NCBI GenBank assembly: GCA_039805905.1 | Contig: JBDIVM010000008.1 | Location: 1-64,000, forward strand | Length of the DNA stretch: 64,000 nucleotides | Direction of reading: 5' to 3' | Source of the DNA: Thermohalobaculum sp039805905 | Lineage (GTDB): Bacteria; Pseudomonadota; Alphaproteobacteria; Rhodobacterales; Rhodobacteraceae | Part shown: positions 63,739 to 64,000 of the stretch, in pieces | How positions within the stretch are numbered: the stretch's first letter is position 1 | Layout of the letters: the number at the start of each line of letters is the position of its first letter | The notes under the pieces: generated by a model | Seen by the model: only the letters and a program-made list of their open reading frames with translations | Told to the model about the DNA's origin: nothing | Database searches by the model: none | Made by a program: the position numbers and the translations under genes

Positions 63739-64000
63739 ATGACCGACGCCGTCCGCGATGACCACATGCCCGATGACCACATCCCCGACCGCAGCAAGAT
63801 GCGAGTCTCGGACGAGGTCGCCATCCAGATCAGCAACATGAACAAGTGGTATGGCGAGTTCCATGTCCTCCGCGACATCAATCTCAACGTGAACCGCGGC
63901 GAGCGGATCGTCATCTGCGGGCCTTCCGGCTCCGGAAAGTCGACGCTGATCCGCTGCATCAACAGGCTCGAGGAGCACCAGAAGGGCGACATCATCGTCG
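63739..64000 (+). CDS. aapP: Amino-acid ABC transporter ATPase AapP (partial, 3' end beyond window)
   Basis: The first 87 codons of the ATPase of the AapJQMP system. Visible are VAIQISNMNKWYGEFHVLRDINLNV and the Walker A loop GPSGSGKST followed by LIRCINRLEEHQKGDI, as in GlnQ/AapP. The sequence runs to the window edge without a stop. Starts 26 bases after aapM. Confidence 0.95.
   Translation, partial: MTDAVRDDHMPDDHIPDRSKMRVSDEVAIQISNMNKWYGEFHVLRDINLNVNRGERIVICGPSGSGKSTLIRCINRLEEHQKGDIIV

Overview
The window is about 64 kb of dense, strongly GC-rich bacterial chromosome. Gene content points to an alphaproteobacterium close to Rhodobacterales (Rhodobacteraceae/Paracoccaceae). The main signs are a propionate locus with a PccR-type regulator beside pccB, an AapJQMP general amino-acid transporter, a BetI/choline-sulfatase/ChoXWV module, a form II CO-dehydrogenase-like cluster, and many ATGA, GTGA and TGATG start/stop overlaps. 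No insertion sequence, integrase, phage gene or CRISPR array was seen. This is an ordered metabolic chromosome region, not a mobile island. No species is named because nothing here fixes one.

Layout. 1-4.4 kb (+): the end of a haem-c protein, an AhpD-like protein, a secreted protein, a DUF3179 protein, a patatin phospholipase and an NYN-domain protein. 4.4-6.1 kb (+): an outer-membrane barrel protein with an FNR-type box upstream. 6.1-13.8 kb (-): a nucleoside-catabolism operon in the order TrpF-like, ribokinase-like, nucleoside hydrolase, 2OG-Fe(II) oxygenase, BMP-family binding protein, two-domain ABC ATPase, then pqqD and pqqE with overlapping starts. 13.9-17.5 kb (+, divergent): preT, a methyltransferase and preA for reductive pyrimidine breakdown. 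A perfect dyad lies between the two divergent operons. 17.5-24.3 kb (-): coxG-S-L-M followed by pdeM, a thioesterase and an in-frame GNAT-GFA fusion.

24.4-33.3 kb: choline module. choXWV (-) faces betI-betC-GST-dehydratase-betA (+), with a BetI-like operator between them; betB is not in the window. A DOPA 4,5-dioxygenase-family gene follows. 33.5-38.3 kb: an AAA ATPase (+) converges on a two-gene exopolysaccharide synthase (-), made of a HlyD-like protein and a cellulose-synthase-like GT2 with PilZ. 38.4-53.0 kb: pccR (-), then (+) pccB, lipoprotein, RidA, small membrane protein, pccA, nitroreductase, methylmalonyl-CoA mutase, ketopantoate-reductase-like, malic enzyme and prpE. Together these convert propionate to succinyl-CoA, with malic enzyme drawing C4 acids to pyruvate.

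53.3-57.5 kb (+): a periplasmic SUOX-like protein, a histidine-kinase-like protein with degraded ATP-binding boxes, a REC-Hpt protein and an IclR regulator. 57.6 kb: tRNA-Asn(GUU). 57.9-59.1 kb (-): cystathionine beta-lyase. 59.6-64 kb (+): aapJ, aapQ (with an unusual C-terminal membrane extension), aapM and the start of aapP.

Strongest leads for something new: the SUOX-like / degenerate kinase / REC-Hpt set; pqqDE without pqqABC at the end of a nucleoside operon; the TrpF-like protein leading that operon; and the methyltransferase between preT and preA. All functional statements rest on reading translated sequence and family knowledge; no database search was run.
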